Shown here piece by piece: positions 17,345 through 27,455 of a stretch of 64,000 nt of DNA. Under the pieces are notes generated by a model, which was not told the origin of the DNA, ran no database searches, and worked only from the letters and a program-made list of their open reading frames with translations. The position numbers were made by a program, and so were the translations under genes. Positions within the stretch are counted from its first letter, which is position 1. The number at the start of each line of letters is the position of its first letter. The stretch is from JBEVJK01 sp040510195 (GTDB lineage Bacteria > Pseudomonadota > Alphaproteobacteria > Rhizobiales > Rhizobiaceae): assembly GCA_040510195.1 (NCBI GenBank), contig JBEVJK010000053.1, positions 14,567 to 78,566 of the forward strand, in the 5' to 3' direction.

Positions 17345-18307
17345 TCAAAGCAGCTGACCGAGGAATTCGTGGACCTCGCGGCCGGGCTTGAAGGTGCCGA
17401 TTCGCTTGATTTCCCACTGCAGGCGGATGCCGGAATTGACCAGCACGCGCGCCCGCACCGTCTCGCCCAGATATTCGAGGTCGTAGCCCGTCGCGGTACC
17501 GGTGTTGATCATGAAGTTGCAGTGCATGGGCGACATCTGGGCGCCGCCGATCATCAGCCCGCGACAGCCGGCCTTGTCGATCTCGCGCCAGGCGGAGCTG
17601 CCTTCGGGGTTCTTGAAGGTGGAGCCCCCGGTCTTCTCGCGGATCGGCTGAACGGTCTCGCGGTGATGCTGGACGGCGTCCATAGCCGCCTTGATGGTCG
17701 CCCGGTCCTCAGGATAGCCCTCGAAGAGCGCCGAGGTGAAGATCAGGCCCGAGGGGGCGGACGAATGCCGGTAGGAATACCCCATCTCGGCGTTGGAAAG
17801 GGTGACCAGATTGCCCTGCCGGTCGAGCGCGCGCACCTCCACCACCCGCTCGCGGGTCTCGACGCCATTGGCTCCGGCATTCATCCGCAAGGCGCCGCCG
17901 ATGGCGCCGGGTATGCCATGGTAGAAGTGAAAGCCGCCGATGCCGGCTTCCAGCGCCACGGCGGCCAGGCGCTTGTCGGGCGCGGCAGCGCCGGCGCGGA
18001 TGGCGGTGGGCGAGGCCTGCTCGACCTCGCCGAAGCCCTTGGCCGACAGGCGGACCACGAAGCCGCCGATGCCGCCTTCGCGAACCAGGAGGTTGGAGCC
18101 TATGCCGACCACGGTGAGCGGCACGTCGATCGGCACGGCTCGCAGGAAGGCGGCGAGGTCCTCCTCGTCGGCCGGCTGGTAGAGCGCCTGCGCGGTGCCT
18201 CCGGCGCGGAACCAGGTGATCTTCTCCATCTCGGCATTGGGCGTGATGCGGCCGCGCAGGCCGGCCAGGCGGTCGCCGAGGCTGGTCAGGAGGGCATCGC
18301 CCCTCAT
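17345..18307 (-). CDS. murB: UDP-N-acetylenolpyruvoylglucosamine reductase
   Basis: A 320-residue flavoenzyme that reduces UDP-GlcNAc-enolpyruvate to UDP-MurNAc. FAD-binding motifs include TWFRAGGTAQAL, VVGIGSNLLVREGG, and GIPGAIGGALRMNAGANG; the catalytic serine lies in KTGGSTFKNPEG. The spacing and length fit the type II MurB. Its ATG overlaps the murC stop by 4 bp, so translation is probably coupled; the long open frame that continues upstream is only a shadow of murC. Confidence 0.97.
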   Translation of the reverse strand: MRGDALLTSLGDRLAGLRGRITPNAEMEKITWFRAGGTAQALYQPADEEDLAAFLRAVPIDVPLTVVGIGSNLLVREGGIGGFVVRLSAKGFGEVEQASPTAIRAGAAAPDKRLAAVALEAGIGGFHFYHGIPGAIGGALRMNAGANGVETRERVVEVRALDRQGNLVTLSNAEMGYSYRHSSAPSGLIFTSALFEGYPEDRATIKAAMDAVQHHRETVQPIREKTGGSTFKNPEGSSAWREIDKAGCRGLMIGGAQMSPMHCNFMINTGTATGYDLEYLGETVRARVLVNSGIRLQWEIKRIGTFKPGREVHEFLGQLL

Positions 18308-19710
18308 GCCGCCTCCCCGCCGAGCTCCTTGGGCAGCTGGTAGGCCCATTGGGTGATGTTGCCGGCCCCGAGGAAGACGACGAAGTCGCCGGGGCGCGCC
18401 AGCTGGCGCACCACCGGCGCGATCGCTTCCGGCCCGGCGATGAAACGCGCGTCGCGGTGGCCGCCGGCCCGGATGCGGGCGGCGAGCGCCTCCGAGGTGA
18501 TGCCGTCGATCGGGTCTTCGCCTGCCGGATAGACGGGGGCGACCATCACTGTGTCGGCGTCGTTGAAGCAGGCCGAGAACTCGTCGAACAGGTCGCGCAG
18601 CCGCGTGAAGCGATGCGGCTGCGCGACGGCGATGACGCGGCCGGCGGAAGAGTCGCGCGCCGCCCTCAGCACGGCCTTGATCTCCACCGGGTGATGCCCG
18701 TAGTCGTCGAAGATGCGGACGCCGTTCCAGCTGCCGGTCGGCGTGAACCGCCGCTTGACGCCGCCGAAGGAGGACAGGCCCTTGCGCACCGCGTCCGCCG
18801 ACAGGCCGAGCTCGTGGGCCACGGCGATCGCGGCGGTGGCGTTCGACACGTTGTGCCTGCCCGGCATCGGCAGCGACAGGTCGTCGATGCGCGTCTCGCC
18901 GCCGGTCTTGCGGTTGCGGATCGCCACGTCGAAGCGCGAGCCGGCCCCGTCGGGGCGATGATTGAGGAAGCGGACGTCGGCCTGGGCGTTGCCGCCATAG
19001 GTGATCACACGCCGGTCCTCGATGCGCGCCACCAGCGCCTGGACCTCCGGATGATCGGTGCACATGACGCCGAAGCCGTAGAAGGGCACGTTCTCGACGA
19101 ACTGCCGGAAAGCTTCCCGCACCTTATCGAACGACCCGTAGTGGTCGAGATGCTCCGGGTCGATGTTGGTGACGACCGCGACGTCGGCGGGCAGCTTCAG
19201 GAAGGTGCCGTCGCTCTCGTCGGCCTCCACCACCATCCACTCGCCGGCGCCCATGCGAGCGTTGGTGCCATAGGCGTTGATGATGCCGCCGTTGACCACC
19301 GTCGGATCGAGGCCGCCGGCGTCGAGCAGCGCGGCCACCATGGAGGTGGTGGTGGTCTTGCCATGGGTGCCGCCGATCGCCACGGCCTGCCGGAAGCGCA
19401 TCAGCTCGGCCAGCATCTCGGCGCGGCGCACGATGGGCAGCAGCTTCTCGCGCGCGGCGGCGAGCTCCGGATTGCTCTTCTTGATCGCGGTGGAGACCAC
19501 GACAACCTCGGCATCGCCGAGGTTCTCGGCGCGGTGGCCGACGAAACAGGCAATGCCCTTGTCGCGCAGGCGCTGGACATTAGCGCCGTCGGCCTGGTCG
19601 GAGCCCTGCACGCGATAGCCCAGATTGGACAGCACCTCGGCGATGCCGCTCATGCCGATGCCGCCGATGCCGATGAAATGGACGAGCCCTATCGTCTGCG
19701 GCATCTTCAT
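18304..19710 (-). CDS. murC: UDP-N-acetylmuramate--L-alanine ligase
   Basis: A 468-residue Mur ligase that adds L-Ala to UDP-MurNAc. The N-terminal UMAG-binding domain shows HFIGIGGIGMSGIAE, the central ATPase domain has GTHGKTTTTSM, and the C-terminal domain includes VFDDYGHHPVEI-type sequence (here IFDDYGHHPVEIKA). It overlaps murG upstream and murB downstream by 4 bp each, forming a tightly coupled murG-murC-murB stretch. Confidence 0.97.
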   Translation of the reverse strand: MKMPQTIGLVHFIGIGGIGMSGIAEVLSNLGYRVQGSDQADGANVQRLRDKGIACFVGHRAENLGDAEVVVVSTAIKKSNPELAAAREKLLPIVRRAEMLAELMRFRQAVAIGGTHGKTTTTSMVAALLDAGGLDPTVVNGGIINAYGTNARMGAGEWMVVEADESDGTFLKLPADVAVVTNIDPEHLDHYGSFDKVREAFRQFVENVPFYGFGVMCTDHPEVQALVARIEDRRVITYGGNAQADVRFLNHRPDGAGSRFDVAIRNRKTGGETRIDDLSLPMPGRHNVSNATAAIAVAHELGLSADAVRKGLSSFGGVKRRFTPTGSWNGVRIFDDYGHHPVEIKAVLRAARDSSAGRVIAVAQPHRFTRLRDLFDEFSACFNDADTVMVAPVYPAGEDPIDGITSEALAARIRAGGHRDARFIAGPEAIAPVVRQLARPGDFVVFLGAGNITQWAYQLPKELGGEAA

Positions 19711-20834
19711 GGCCGCACCCCCTTCTTGAATTCCGCCACCGCTCGGCCGGAGGCAATAGCCTCTGTGAGATCGGCGAGCAACCGCGCCGCGTCCGGCTTT
19801 CCAGCGGAGCGGGCGCCCGCCGCCATGGCGGCGAGGCGGGCCGGGTCGGTCATCAGCGCCGCAATCAGTGCGGACAGGCGCTCGGGAGAAAGCGTCGCCT
19901 GCTGGTGCAACTCGGCGCCGCCGGCCGCCTCAAGGCGCGCCGCGTTGGCGGCCTGGTCGTGGTCGAGCGCATGGGGATAAGGCACCAGCAGTGCCGGGCG
20001 GCCGATCACCGATATCTCGGAGACGGTGGAGGCTCCGGAGCGCGAGACGACCAGGTGGGCAGTCGCCATGCGGTCCGCCATATCACCGAAGAACGGCGAG
20101 ACCTCGGCCTCGACGCCCATTTCGGCATAGGCGGCCTCGACGGCGGCCTGGTCGTCGTGGCGCGCCTGCTGGGTGATCCTCAAGCGGCGGCGCTGCTCCT
20201 CCGGCAGCAGGCGGATCGCCGGCGGCATCGTCTCCGAGAAGAACTGGGCGCCCTGGCTGCCGCCGAACACGAGCAGATGAAACGGCGCGTCGGCCGCCGG
20301 GGCGGCGAAGGCAACCTCGGCCGCTTCGACCACCGCGGGCCTGACGGGGTTGCCGGTCAGCACGGTCTTGTCGCCGAAGGCGCCCGAATGGTCGTCGAGA
20401 AAGCCGCCGGCAATGGCGCTGACGCGGCCGGCGAGTGCCCGGTTGGCGCGTCCCATCACCGCGTTCTGCTCGTGGATCAGCGTCGGCACGCCGCGTCTCG
20501 TCGCCGCATAGACGGGCGGCACGGTCGGATAGCCGCCGAAGCCGACGACGGCCGCCGGCTTCTCGCGGGCGATCACCGCCGAGGCCTGCCGCACGCCCTG
20601 CCAGATCGTCCAGAGGGACTTGAGAAAGGTCAGCGGATTGCGGGAGCCGATGGTGGCGGCGGCAATCGGATGGATCAAGGCGCCAGGAAAATTGACGGCG
20701 AAGCGCTCGGCGCGGTTGTCGGTGGCGAGTTGCACCGACCAGCCGCGTGCGATGAGCTCATGCGCCAGCGCTTCCGCCGGAAAGAGATGGCCGCCCGTGC
20801 CGCCGGCCGCCAGCAGGATGGTGCGCGCCGCCAT
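19707..20834 (-). CDS. murG: UDP-GlcNAc:lipid I N-acetylglucosaminyltransferase
   Basis: A 375-residue GT28 transferase that converts lipid I to lipid II on the cytoplasmic face of the membrane. It shows the glycine-rich N-terminal loop LLAAGGTGGHLFPA, GFGGYPTVPP, HEQNAVMGRANR, and the UDP-GlcNAc site FGGSQGAQFF with RSGASTVSE and PYPHALDHDQ. The stop overlaps the murC start (ATGA). ftsW ends one base before its ATG. Confidence 0.97.
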   Translation of the reverse strand: MAARTILLAAGGTGGHLFPAEALAHELIARGWSVQLATDNRAERFAVNFPGALIHPIAAATIGSRNPLTFLKSLWTIWQGVRQASAVIAREKPAAVVGFGGYPTVPPVYAATRRGVPTLIHEQNAVMGRANRALAGRVSAIAGGFLDDHSGAFGDKTVLTGNPVRPAVVEAAEVAFAAPAADAPFHLLVFGGSQGAQFFSETMPPAIRLLPEEQRRRLRITQQARHDDQAAVEAAYAEMGVEAEVSPFFGDMADRMATAHLVVSRSGASTVSEISVIGRPALLVPYPHALDHDQAANAARLEAAGGAELHQQATLSPERLSALIAALMTDPARLAAMAAGARSAGKPDAARLLADLTEAIASGRAVAEFKKGVRP

Positions 20835-20835
20835 C

Positions 20836-21990
20836 TTACTCGGCGGCCAGCCCGCGCTCGGCGAAGGCGAGAACCCCCGGCTGCTTGCGGCGCTCCGGCC
20901 GCCGGCGGGTCAGGGCCAGCACCATGCCCATCGAGACGGCGATGGCGATCAGCGAGGAGCCGCCATAGGAGATGAAGGGCAACGTCATGCCCTTGGCCGG
21001 CATCAGCTGGAGGTTCACCCCCATGTTGATGATGGACTGGAAGCCGAACATGGAGACCAGGCCGGCGACGCCATACCGGGTGAAGTCGTCCTCCTCCTTG
21101 AGGGCGGTCGACAGCCCGCGAAGCACGATGAAAGCGAAGAGCGCCATGATCACGAAGCAGAGCACGATGCCGAATTCCTCTCCCGCGACGGCGAAGACGA
21201 AGTCGGCATGGCTGTCGGGGATGACCCGCTTGACCGTCCCCTCGCCCGGCCCGACTCCCCACCAGCCGCCGTGGATGACGGCGTCACGCCCCATGTCGAC
21301 CTGGAAGGTATCGCCTTCGCCGGTCAGGAAGCGATCGATGCGGCCCGCCACGTGCGGAAATATGGTGTAGGCCGCGAAGGCGCCGCCGACGCCCACGGCG
21401 CCGAGGACGATGATCCACAGCCAGGGCATGCCCGCCATGAAGAACATGACGCCCCAGGTGCCGAGCACGAGCATGGTCTGGCCGAGGTCGGGCTGGGCGA
21501 CCAGCAGCGCCACCACGATGCCGAGCAGGATCATGGCGAACAGGTTCCCGGGGATGTCGGGCTGGCGCGCGTGTTCGGCGAACAGCCAAGCGCAGACGAT
21601 GACGAAGGCCGGCTTCAGGAACTCGGAAGGCTGGATCGACAGGCCGGCGAGCGACACCCAGCGTCGCGCGCCCTTGACCTCGACCCCGACATAGAGCGCG
21701 GCAACCATCAGCACCAGCGAGATGCACAGGACGACCAGGGCCATGCGCCGGATCTGCCGCGCCTCCAGGAAGGAGACGCCCAGCATGGCGACCAGCGCGG
21801 GCAAGGTGAACACGATCTGGCGGGTCGCGAAATGGAAGCTGTCCAGCCCGATGCGCTCCGCCACTGCCGGGCTCGCGGCGAAAGACAGCACGATGCCAAG
21901 GCCCATCAGCGACAGGAAGGCGGCCAGAAACCAGCGGTCCACGGTCCACCACCAGGTGGCGACGGGCGACTTGTCCACGCGGCTCATCAT
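20836..21990 (-). CDS. ftsW: Lipid II glycosyltransferase/division protein FtsW
   Basis: A 384-residue SEDS-family polytopic membrane protein with about ten spans, the septal peptidoglycan glycosyltransferase partner of FtsI. Recognisable segments are QPSEFLKPAFVIVCAW, AQPDLGQTMLVLGTW (the family aspartate), and ISYGGSSLIAIAVSMG near the C-terminus. The first ATG overlaps the murD stop (ATGATGA arrangement); the second ATG three bases later is equally possible. Confidence 0.96.
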   Translation of the reverse strand: MMSRVDKSPVATWWWTVDRWFLAAFLSLMGLGIVLSFAASPAVAERIGLDSFHFATRQIVFTLPALVAMLGVSFLEARQIRRMALVVLCISLVLMVAALYVGVEVKGARRWVSLAGLSIQPSEFLKPAFVIVCAWLFAEHARQPDIPGNLFAMILLGIVVALLVAQPDLGQTMLVLGTWGVMFFMAGMPWLWIIVLGAVGVGGAFAAYTIFPHVAGRIDRFLTGEGDTFQVDMGRDAVIHGGWWGVGPGEGTVKRVIPDSHADFVFAVAGEEFGIVLCFVIMALFAFIVLRGLSTALKEEDDFTRYGVAGLVSMFGFQSIINMGVNLQLMPAKGMTLPFISYGGSSLIAIAVSMGMVLALTRRRPERRKQPGVLAFAERGLAAE

Positions 21991-23390
21991 CTGAACGTCC
22001 CTCCGATCGCCCGCATACCGTCAATGGCTTGCACGGCCGCCCGGAAGGCATCTCCGCGCACCTCGAAATTCCTGAACTGGTCGAAACTCGCGCAGGCCGG
22101 CGACAGCAGAACGACGGCCTCCTCGCTGTCGTCCTCGGCGGCGTCGGCCGCTGCGTGCTCGACGGCGGCGTCGAGCGTGCCCGAGATCTCGTAGGCCACC
22201 GTTTCGCCGAGCGTGGCCGAGAAGACAGGGGCAGCCTCACCGATCAGATAGGCCTTGGCGACGCGTGGAAAGAAACTCCGCAAGGGTTCGATTCCGCCTT
22301 CCTTCGGCAGGCCGCCGGCAATCCAGTAAATGCGCCCGAAGCTCGACAATGCCGGCGCCGCGGCGTCGGCGTTGGTGGCCTTGGAATCGTTGACGAAGAG
22401 CACGTGGTCCTTGCGACCCACCTGCTCCATGCGATGGGCCAGGCCCGGGAAGCTGTCGAGCCCCGATTGGATGTCGCGCAAGGAGAGGCCGACCCGCATG
22501 CAGGCGGCGATGGCGGCAAGCGCGTTCTGGGCATTGTGCTGGCCGCGCAGCGAGCCGATGTCCTCCAGGGTGGCGATGCTTCTGAAGCGCCCATGGTCGG
22601 CCTGCATCATGCTGGCGCCGTCGGCGAAGAGCCCGTCGGTCAGCGGAAGCCGCTTGGAGATGCGGATCACTTCGTGGCCGGCCCGCTCCAGGCGGTCGGC
22701 GATCTGGGCGCAGAACACGTCGTCGACGCCGACGATCGCCGTCTGGCTGCCGGCGACCAGGCGTTCCTTGATGGCCGCGTAGTGCTGCATCGTGCCGTGG
22801 CGGTCGAGATGATCCGGCGTGAGGTTGAGCAGGATGCCGGCAGTCGGGTCGACCGAGGGGGCCAGATCGATCTGGTATGAAGAGCACTCTACGACATAGT
22901 GTCGGCCGCCCTGCGGCGGATCGAGGGTCATCACGGCGCGTCCGATATTGCCGCCCATCTGCGTGTCGCGACCGGCGCTCGCGAGCATGTGGGCGGCCAG
23001 CGCCGTGGTCGTCGACTTGCCGTTGGTGCCGGTGATCGCGATGAACGGCGCCTCCGGGGCCGAGGCGCGCCGCTCGCGGGAGAACAGCTCGATGTCGCCG
23101 ATCACCTCGACGCCGGCGCCGCGCGCCAGCTCGACGGTCCAATGCGGCTTGGGGTGGGTGAGGGGCACGCCCGGCGACAGCACGAAGGAGGCGAAGGCCG
23201 CCCAATCGGCCTGATGGAGGTCGCCCACGGCAATGCCCGCCTCGGCGGCGCGCGCCACGCTGTCGGGATTGTCGTCCCAGGCGAGAACCTCGGCGCCGCC
23301 GGCGACCAGCGCCAGCGCTGTGGCCGTGCCCGACCCGCCGAGGCCGAACAGGGCAACCCTCTTTCGAGAGAATGCGTGCGCCGGGATCAC
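21987..23390 (-). CDS. murD: UDP-N-acetylmuramoyl-L-alanine--D-glutamate ligase
   Basis: A 467-residue Mur ligase adding D-Glu. It begins with the Rossmann-like segment VALFGLGGSGTATA, then carries the ATP-binding loop ITGTNGKSTTTAL, NLTPDHLDRHG, and the C-terminal NDSKATNADA and LLSPACASFDQF motifs. Length and motif order are normal. It is 10 bp from mraY and overlaps ftsW. Confidence 0.97.
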   Translation of the reverse strand: MIPAHAFSRKRVALFGLGGSGTATALALVAGGAEVLAWDDNPDSVARAAEAGIAVGDLHQADWAAFASFVLSPGVPLTHPKPHWTVELARGAGVEVIGDIELFSRERRASAPEAPFIAITGTNGKSTTTALAAHMLASAGRDTQMGGNIGRAVMTLDPPQGGRHYVVECSSYQIDLAPSVDPTAGILLNLTPDHLDRHGTMQHYAAIKERLVAGSQTAIVGVDDVFCAQIADRLERAGHEVIRISKRLPLTDGLFADGASMMQADHGRFRSIATLEDIGSLRGQHNAQNALAAIAACMRVGLSLRDIQSGLDSFPGLAHRMEQVGRKDHVLFVNDSKATNADAAAPALSSFGRIYWIAGGLPKEGGIEPLRSFFPRVAKAYLIGEAAPVFSATLGETVAYEISGTLDAAVEHAAADAAEDDSEEAVVLLSPACASFDQFRNFEVRGDAFRAAVQAIDGMRAIGGTFR

Positions 23391-23400
23391 GCTCGTCTCC

Positions 23401-24483
23401 TCACCGCAGCTTCAGACTGGACAGGCCGATCAGGGCGAGCATCACGGCAATGATCCAGAAGCGGATCACCACCTGACTCTCGGTCCAGCCGAGCTTTTCG
23501 AAGTGATGATGGATCGGCGCCATCAGGAAGACGCGCCGGCCCGTCATCTTGAACACGGCGACCTGGATGATAACCGAAAGGGCCTCGACCACGAACAGGC
23601 CGCCGACGATGGCCATGACGATTTCGTGCTTGGTGGCGACCGAGATCGTGCCGATCAGCCCGCCCAGCGCCAGCGAGCCGGTGTCGCCCATGAAGATGGC
23701 GGCAGGCGGCGCATTGAACCACAGGAAGCCGAGGCCGGCGCCAATGACGCCGCCCAGCACGACCGCGAGTTCGCCGGTGCCCGGCACGAAGTGGATCTGC
23801 AGGTATTCGGCAAAGACCGCGTTGCCCGACAGGTAGGCGATGACGCCGAAGGAGGCCGCCGCCACCATGATCGGCACGATCGCCAGGCCGTCGAGGCCGT
23901 CGGTCAGGTTCACCGCGTTGCCGGCGCCCACCACGACAAAGCCCGCGAAGGGGATGAAGAACCAGGAGAGGTTGACGATCAGGTCCTTGATGAACGGAAA
24001 GGTCAGCGAGGACGAGAACGGCGCCTGGCCGTTGCGCATGATGATCCACGCGGCGAGGCAGGCGATGACGAACTCCATCGCCAGTCGCGCCTTGCCCGAC
24101 ACGCCGAGATGCGACTGCTTGGTGACCTTGAGATAGTCGTCGTAGAAGCCGATGGCGCCGAAGCTCAGGGTCACCATCAAGACGACCCACACATAGACGC
24201 TCGACAGGTTGGCCCATAGGAGCGTGGCGCCGATGATGCCGCACAGCATCATCAGGCCGCCCATAGTGGGCGTCCCGGCCTTCTTGAAGTGGGTCTGCGG
24301 ACCGTCGGCGCGGATCGGCTGGCCCTTGCCCTGGCGGATGCGCAAGGAGTCGATGATGGCAGGGCCGAACAGGAAGACGATCAGCGCCGCGGTGACCAGC
24401 GCGCCGCCGGTGCGGAAGGTGATATAGCGAAAGACATTGAAGACCGAGACCTCGTCGGCGAACTCAACGAGCAGCATCAGCAT
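23401..24483 (-). CDS. mraY: Phospho-MurNAc-pentapeptide transferase
   Basis: A 360-residue membrane enzyme with about ten helices that makes lipid I from UDP-MurNAc-pentapeptide and undecaprenyl phosphate. The catalytic aspartates are in GFYDDYLKV and NLTDGLDGLA, with the FMGDTGSLALGG and APIHHHFEK motifs of the family. It lies 13 bp downstream of murF and 10 bp upstream of murD on the same strand. Confidence 0.97.
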   Translation of the reverse strand: MLMLLVEFADEVSVFNVFRYITFRTGGALVTAALIVFLFGPAIIDSLRIRQGKGQPIRADGPQTHFKKAGTPTMGGLMMLCGIIGATLLWANLSSVYVWVVLMVTLSFGAIGFYDDYLKVTKQSHLGVSGKARLAMEFVIACLAAWIIMRNGQAPFSSSLTFPFIKDLIVNLSWFFIPFAGFVVVGAGNAVNLTDGLDGLAIVPIMVAAASFGVIAYLSGNAVFAEYLQIHFVPGTGELAVVLGGVIGAGLGFLWFNAPPAAIFMGDTGSLALGGLIGTISVATKHEIVMAIVGGLFVVEALSVIIQVAVFKMTGRRVFLMAPIHHHFEKLGWTESQVVIRFWIIAVMLALIGLSSLKLR

Positions 24484-24496
24484 GCGGCGGTTCCCC

Positions 24497-25942
24497 TCAC
24501 GGCGCTGTCAGGCGCGCTTCGTTCGCACGGCTCGTCGCCGGGAAGTGATTGATGAGCGCGTCGACCAGCCGGGAAAACCCCATACGGTTCGACGATTTGA
24601 CCATGACGGCATCGCCAGGCCCGACCCCTTCGACCAGAAGCGCGGTCAGCTCGTCGACCGTGGCGCGATGGACGACCGGGAAGCCTTCGGGCAGCGCCTC
24701 GGCGAGCGCTGCCATGTCGGGCCCGGCGAGATAGACGAGGTCGGTCCCGGTGGCGACGAGCGCGTCGGCGAGCCCGGCATGGAGCGCGCGCGACTGGGCG
24801 CCGAGCTCCAGCATGTCGCCGAGCACGGCGATGCGCCGCCCGGTGCCGGTAACGGGCGTGGCGCCGAGCAGCTCGAGCGCCGCCTTCATGGAGGTCGGAT
24901 TGGCGTTGTAGCTCTCGTCGATGAGGGCGATCACGCCCTCTGGATGCGGCAGGAGCGTGCGCTTGCCGCGACCTTTCTCGGCCGTCAGGTTCGCCAGCGC
25001 CGGCGCCACCTTCTCCAGGTCGGCGCCTGCCAGGTAGGCGGCGCCGAGCACGGCGAGCACGTTCTGCACCATATGTCGGCCGGGCGCGCCGATGCGGGCA
25101 TAGACCTCGGTGCCGCCGATCTTGGCGGTGATGGTGGAGCTGTCGCCGAACAGCGTGCAGCCGGTGAGGCGGAAATGGGCCCGCGGGTTCTCGCCGAAGC
25201 CAACCACATGGTCGACGCCGGCCTCCCGGGCAAGCTTGCCGAGCAGCTTGGAGCGCGGGTCGTCGCGGTTCAGCACGGCATAGCCGCCCGGCTCGATGCC
25301 CTCGAAGATCTCCGCCTTCGCGCGGGCGATGTCGTCGAGGCTGTCGAACTGGCCGAGATGGGCTTCGGCGATGAGCGTCACGATGGCGATGTGAGGCCGC
25401 ACCAGTCTGGCGAGCGGCCGGATCTCGCCGGCATTGCTCATGCCAATCTCGAAGACGGCGAAATCGCAGTCCTTGGGCGTCCGGGCGAGCGTCAGCGGCA
25501 CGCCCCAATGGTTGTTGAACGACCTGTCGGCCGCGTGCACCTTGCCGACTGCAGACAGAGCATGGCGAAGCGCTTCCTTGGTGGTGGTCTTGCCCGCGGA
25601 GCCGGTGACGGCGATGACCTTGGCGCGGCTGCGGGCGCGAGCCGCCGCCCCTGCCCGCTCCAGCGCCTGCAACACGTCGGGCACCACGATCATCGGCGCG
25701 GTCAGGCGTCCAAGCGCCGGCAGCTTGCCTTCCGAGACCACCAGCAGGCCGGCGCCGGCCTTGATGGCGGCGGTGGCGAAGTCGTGCCCGTCGAAGCGCT
25801 CGCCGCGGATGGCGAAGAAGGCCTCGCCAGGCGCCAGCGTCCGGGTGTCGATGGAAATGCCGGAGACGCCTGCCGGCAGCTGGCCGAACGGGCGTGCGCC
25901 GGTCGCCTGGATAAGATCGTCGGTGGTCCACAGAAGGCTCAT
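24497..25942 (-). CDS. murF: UDP-N-acetylmuramoyl-tripeptide--D-alanyl-D-alanine ligase
   Basis: A 481-residue Mur ligase that adds D-Ala-D-Ala, the ddlB product. The N-terminal domain starts MSLLWTTDDLIQATG and includes ISIDTRTLAPGEAFFAI. The ATP loop is VTGSAGKTTTKEALRHAL, and downstream are SFNNHWGVPLTLAR, EIGMSNAGEI and DESYNANPTSMKAAL. Its ATG overlaps the murE stop by 4 bp. Confidence 0.97.
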   Translation of the reverse strand: MSLLWTTDDLIQATGARPFGQLPAGVSGISIDTRTLAPGEAFFAIRGERFDGHDFATAAIKAGAGLLVVSEGKLPALGRLTAPMIVVPDVLQALERAGAAARARSRAKVIAVTGSAGKTTTKEALRHALSAVGKVHAADRSFNNHWGVPLTLARTPKDCDFAVFEIGMSNAGEIRPLARLVRPHIAIVTLIAEAHLGQFDSLDDIARAKAEIFEGIEPGGYAVLNRDDPRSKLLGKLAREAGVDHVVGFGENPRAHFRLTGCTLFGDSSTITAKIGGTEVYARIGAPGRHMVQNVLAVLGAAYLAGADLEKVAPALANLTAEKGRGKRTLLPHPEGVIALIDESYNANPTSMKAALELLGATPVTGTGRRIAVLGDMLELGAQSRALHAGLADALVATGTDLVYLAGPDMAALAEALPEGFPVVHRATVDELTALLVEGVGPGDAVMVKSSNRMGFSRLVDALINHFPATSRANEARLTAP

Positions 25943-27393
25943 GCGGCACGCTCCTTGAGGGCGCTCAGCACCTCGGCGTGGTCGGAAAAGGGGAAGGTCT
26001 CGCTGCCGATGGTCTGCCCCTCCTCGTGACCCTTGCCGGCGACGATCAGCGTGTCGCCGGGCTGCAGCAGGGAGACGGCATGGTGTATCGCCTCGCGGCG
26101 GTCGCCAATCTCGACGGCGCCCGGCGCGGCGGCCAGGATGGCGGCGCGGATCTCGCCCGGCACCTCGGAGCGCGGATTGTCGTCGGTAACGATGGCGATG
26201 TCGGCGAGCCGAGTCGCGATCTCGCCCATGATCGGCCGCTTGCCCCGGTCGCGGTCGCCGCCGCAGCCGAACACCACGACGACGCGGCCGGTCGTGAACG
26301 GCCGCACGGCGTTGAGCACGTTCTCCAGCGCGTCCGGCTTGTGCGCGTAGTCGACATAGACCGGCGCGCCGGCCGGAGTGGTGCCGACCAGCTCCAGGCG
26401 TCCGGACGCGCCCTTCAGCGTTTCCAAGGCACGGAGCGCGGTGGCGGCAGGCGTGCCTGTCACGATGGCGAGACCGGCGGCCACCAGGGCGTTGGAGATC
26501 TGGAAGTCGCCGGCGAGCGGCAGGTCCACCTCGTGTATGGTGCCCGACGCGCTGATCTCGGCGCGCTGGCGGAAACGCTCGTGCTCGACCCGCTTCAGCT
26601 GGAGCCCCTCGCCTCGGCGGCCCACCGTGAAGACCTCGAGGCCGGCCCGGCGGGCAGCCTCCGCCGTAGCGGCCGACCAGCTGTCGTCGGCGAAGATCAC
26701 CGCCGGGGCGCCCTTGGGCAACAGCGTCTCGAAGAGGCGCAGCTTGGCGGCGTGATAGTGCTCGACCGTCGGATGGTAGTCCATGTGGTCGCGGCCGAGA
26801 TTCGTGAAGGCGCCGGCGGCCAGCCGGACACCGTCGAGGCGTCGCTGGTCCAGCCCGTGGCTCGACGCCTCCATGGCCGCGTGCTCGACGCCGGCCGCCT
26901 GCAGCTCGGCCAGCAGGCGGTGCAGGGCGACTGGATCGGGCGTCGTCAGGGAGCCGTACTCGTTGCGGCCGGGCGCGGCGACACCGGTGGTGCCGATGCT
27001 GGCCGCCGGGAAGCCTGCCTGCTCCCAGATCTGGCGGGTGAAGGCGGCGACCGAGGTCTTGCCGCTGGTGCCGGTGACGGCCACCAGGGTGGCGGGCTGG
27101 CGGCCGAAAAGCCTGGCCGCCGCCAGCGCCAACGCGCGCCGTGGGTCTTCAACTTCGATCAAGGGAACGGCGAGCGGCTTGCGGACGGCATTGGCGGCCG
27201 CCACCACGGCCACGGCGCCCCGCCGCACGGCGTCGTCGGCGTAGGCGGCACCGTCGGCCTTGGAGCCCGGCAGGGCGAAGAACAGGGTGCTGCCGGCAAC
27301 CTGGCGAGAATCCGACGTGATCCCGGAAACGGCGATGCTGCCCGTCGCACTCCCGCGGACAGGCAGAATCCCGGAAAAATCGTTCAATTTCAT
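25939..27393 (-). CDS. murE: UDP-MurNAc-L-Ala-D-Glu--meso-diaminopimelate ligase
   Basis: A 484-residue Mur ligase that adds the third residue of the stem peptide. The ATP loop is VTGTSGKTSVAAFTRQIW, and the DNPR motif (in TDDNPRSEVPGEI) marks specificity for meso-diaminopimelate rather than lysine. VDYAHKPDALENVL is the family C-terminal domain entry. It sits 62 bp downstream of ftsI; two GANTC sites lie in that gap. Confidence 0.97.
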   Translation of the reverse strand: MKLNDFSGILPVRGSATGSIAVSGITSDSRQVAGSTLFFALPGSKADGAAYADDAVRRGAVAVVAAANAVRKPLAVPLIEVEDPRRALALAAARLFGRQPATLVAVTGTSGKTSVAAFTRQIWEQAGFPAASIGTTGVAAPGRNEYGSLTTPDPVALHRLLAELQAAGVEHAAMEASSHGLDQRRLDGVRLAAGAFTNLGRDHMDYHPTVEHYHAAKLRLFETLLPKGAPAVIFADDSWSAATAEAARRAGLEVFTVGRRGEGLQLKRVEHERFRQRAEISASGTIHEVDLPLAGDFQISNALVAAGLAIVTGTPAATALRALETLKGASGRLELVGTTPAGAPVYVDYAHKPDALENVLNAVRPFTTGRVVVVFGCGGDRDRGKRPIMGEIATRLADIAIVTDDNPRSEVPGEIRAAILAAAPGAVEIGDRREAIHHAVSLLQPGDTLIVAGKGHEEGQTIGSETFPFSDHAEVLSALKERAA

Positions 27394-27455
27394 CGGATTC
27401 CCGATCGTCTTAGGCCGTCAGGCGTCCCTCGATTGTCCCCGGAACGCCTGGAGAA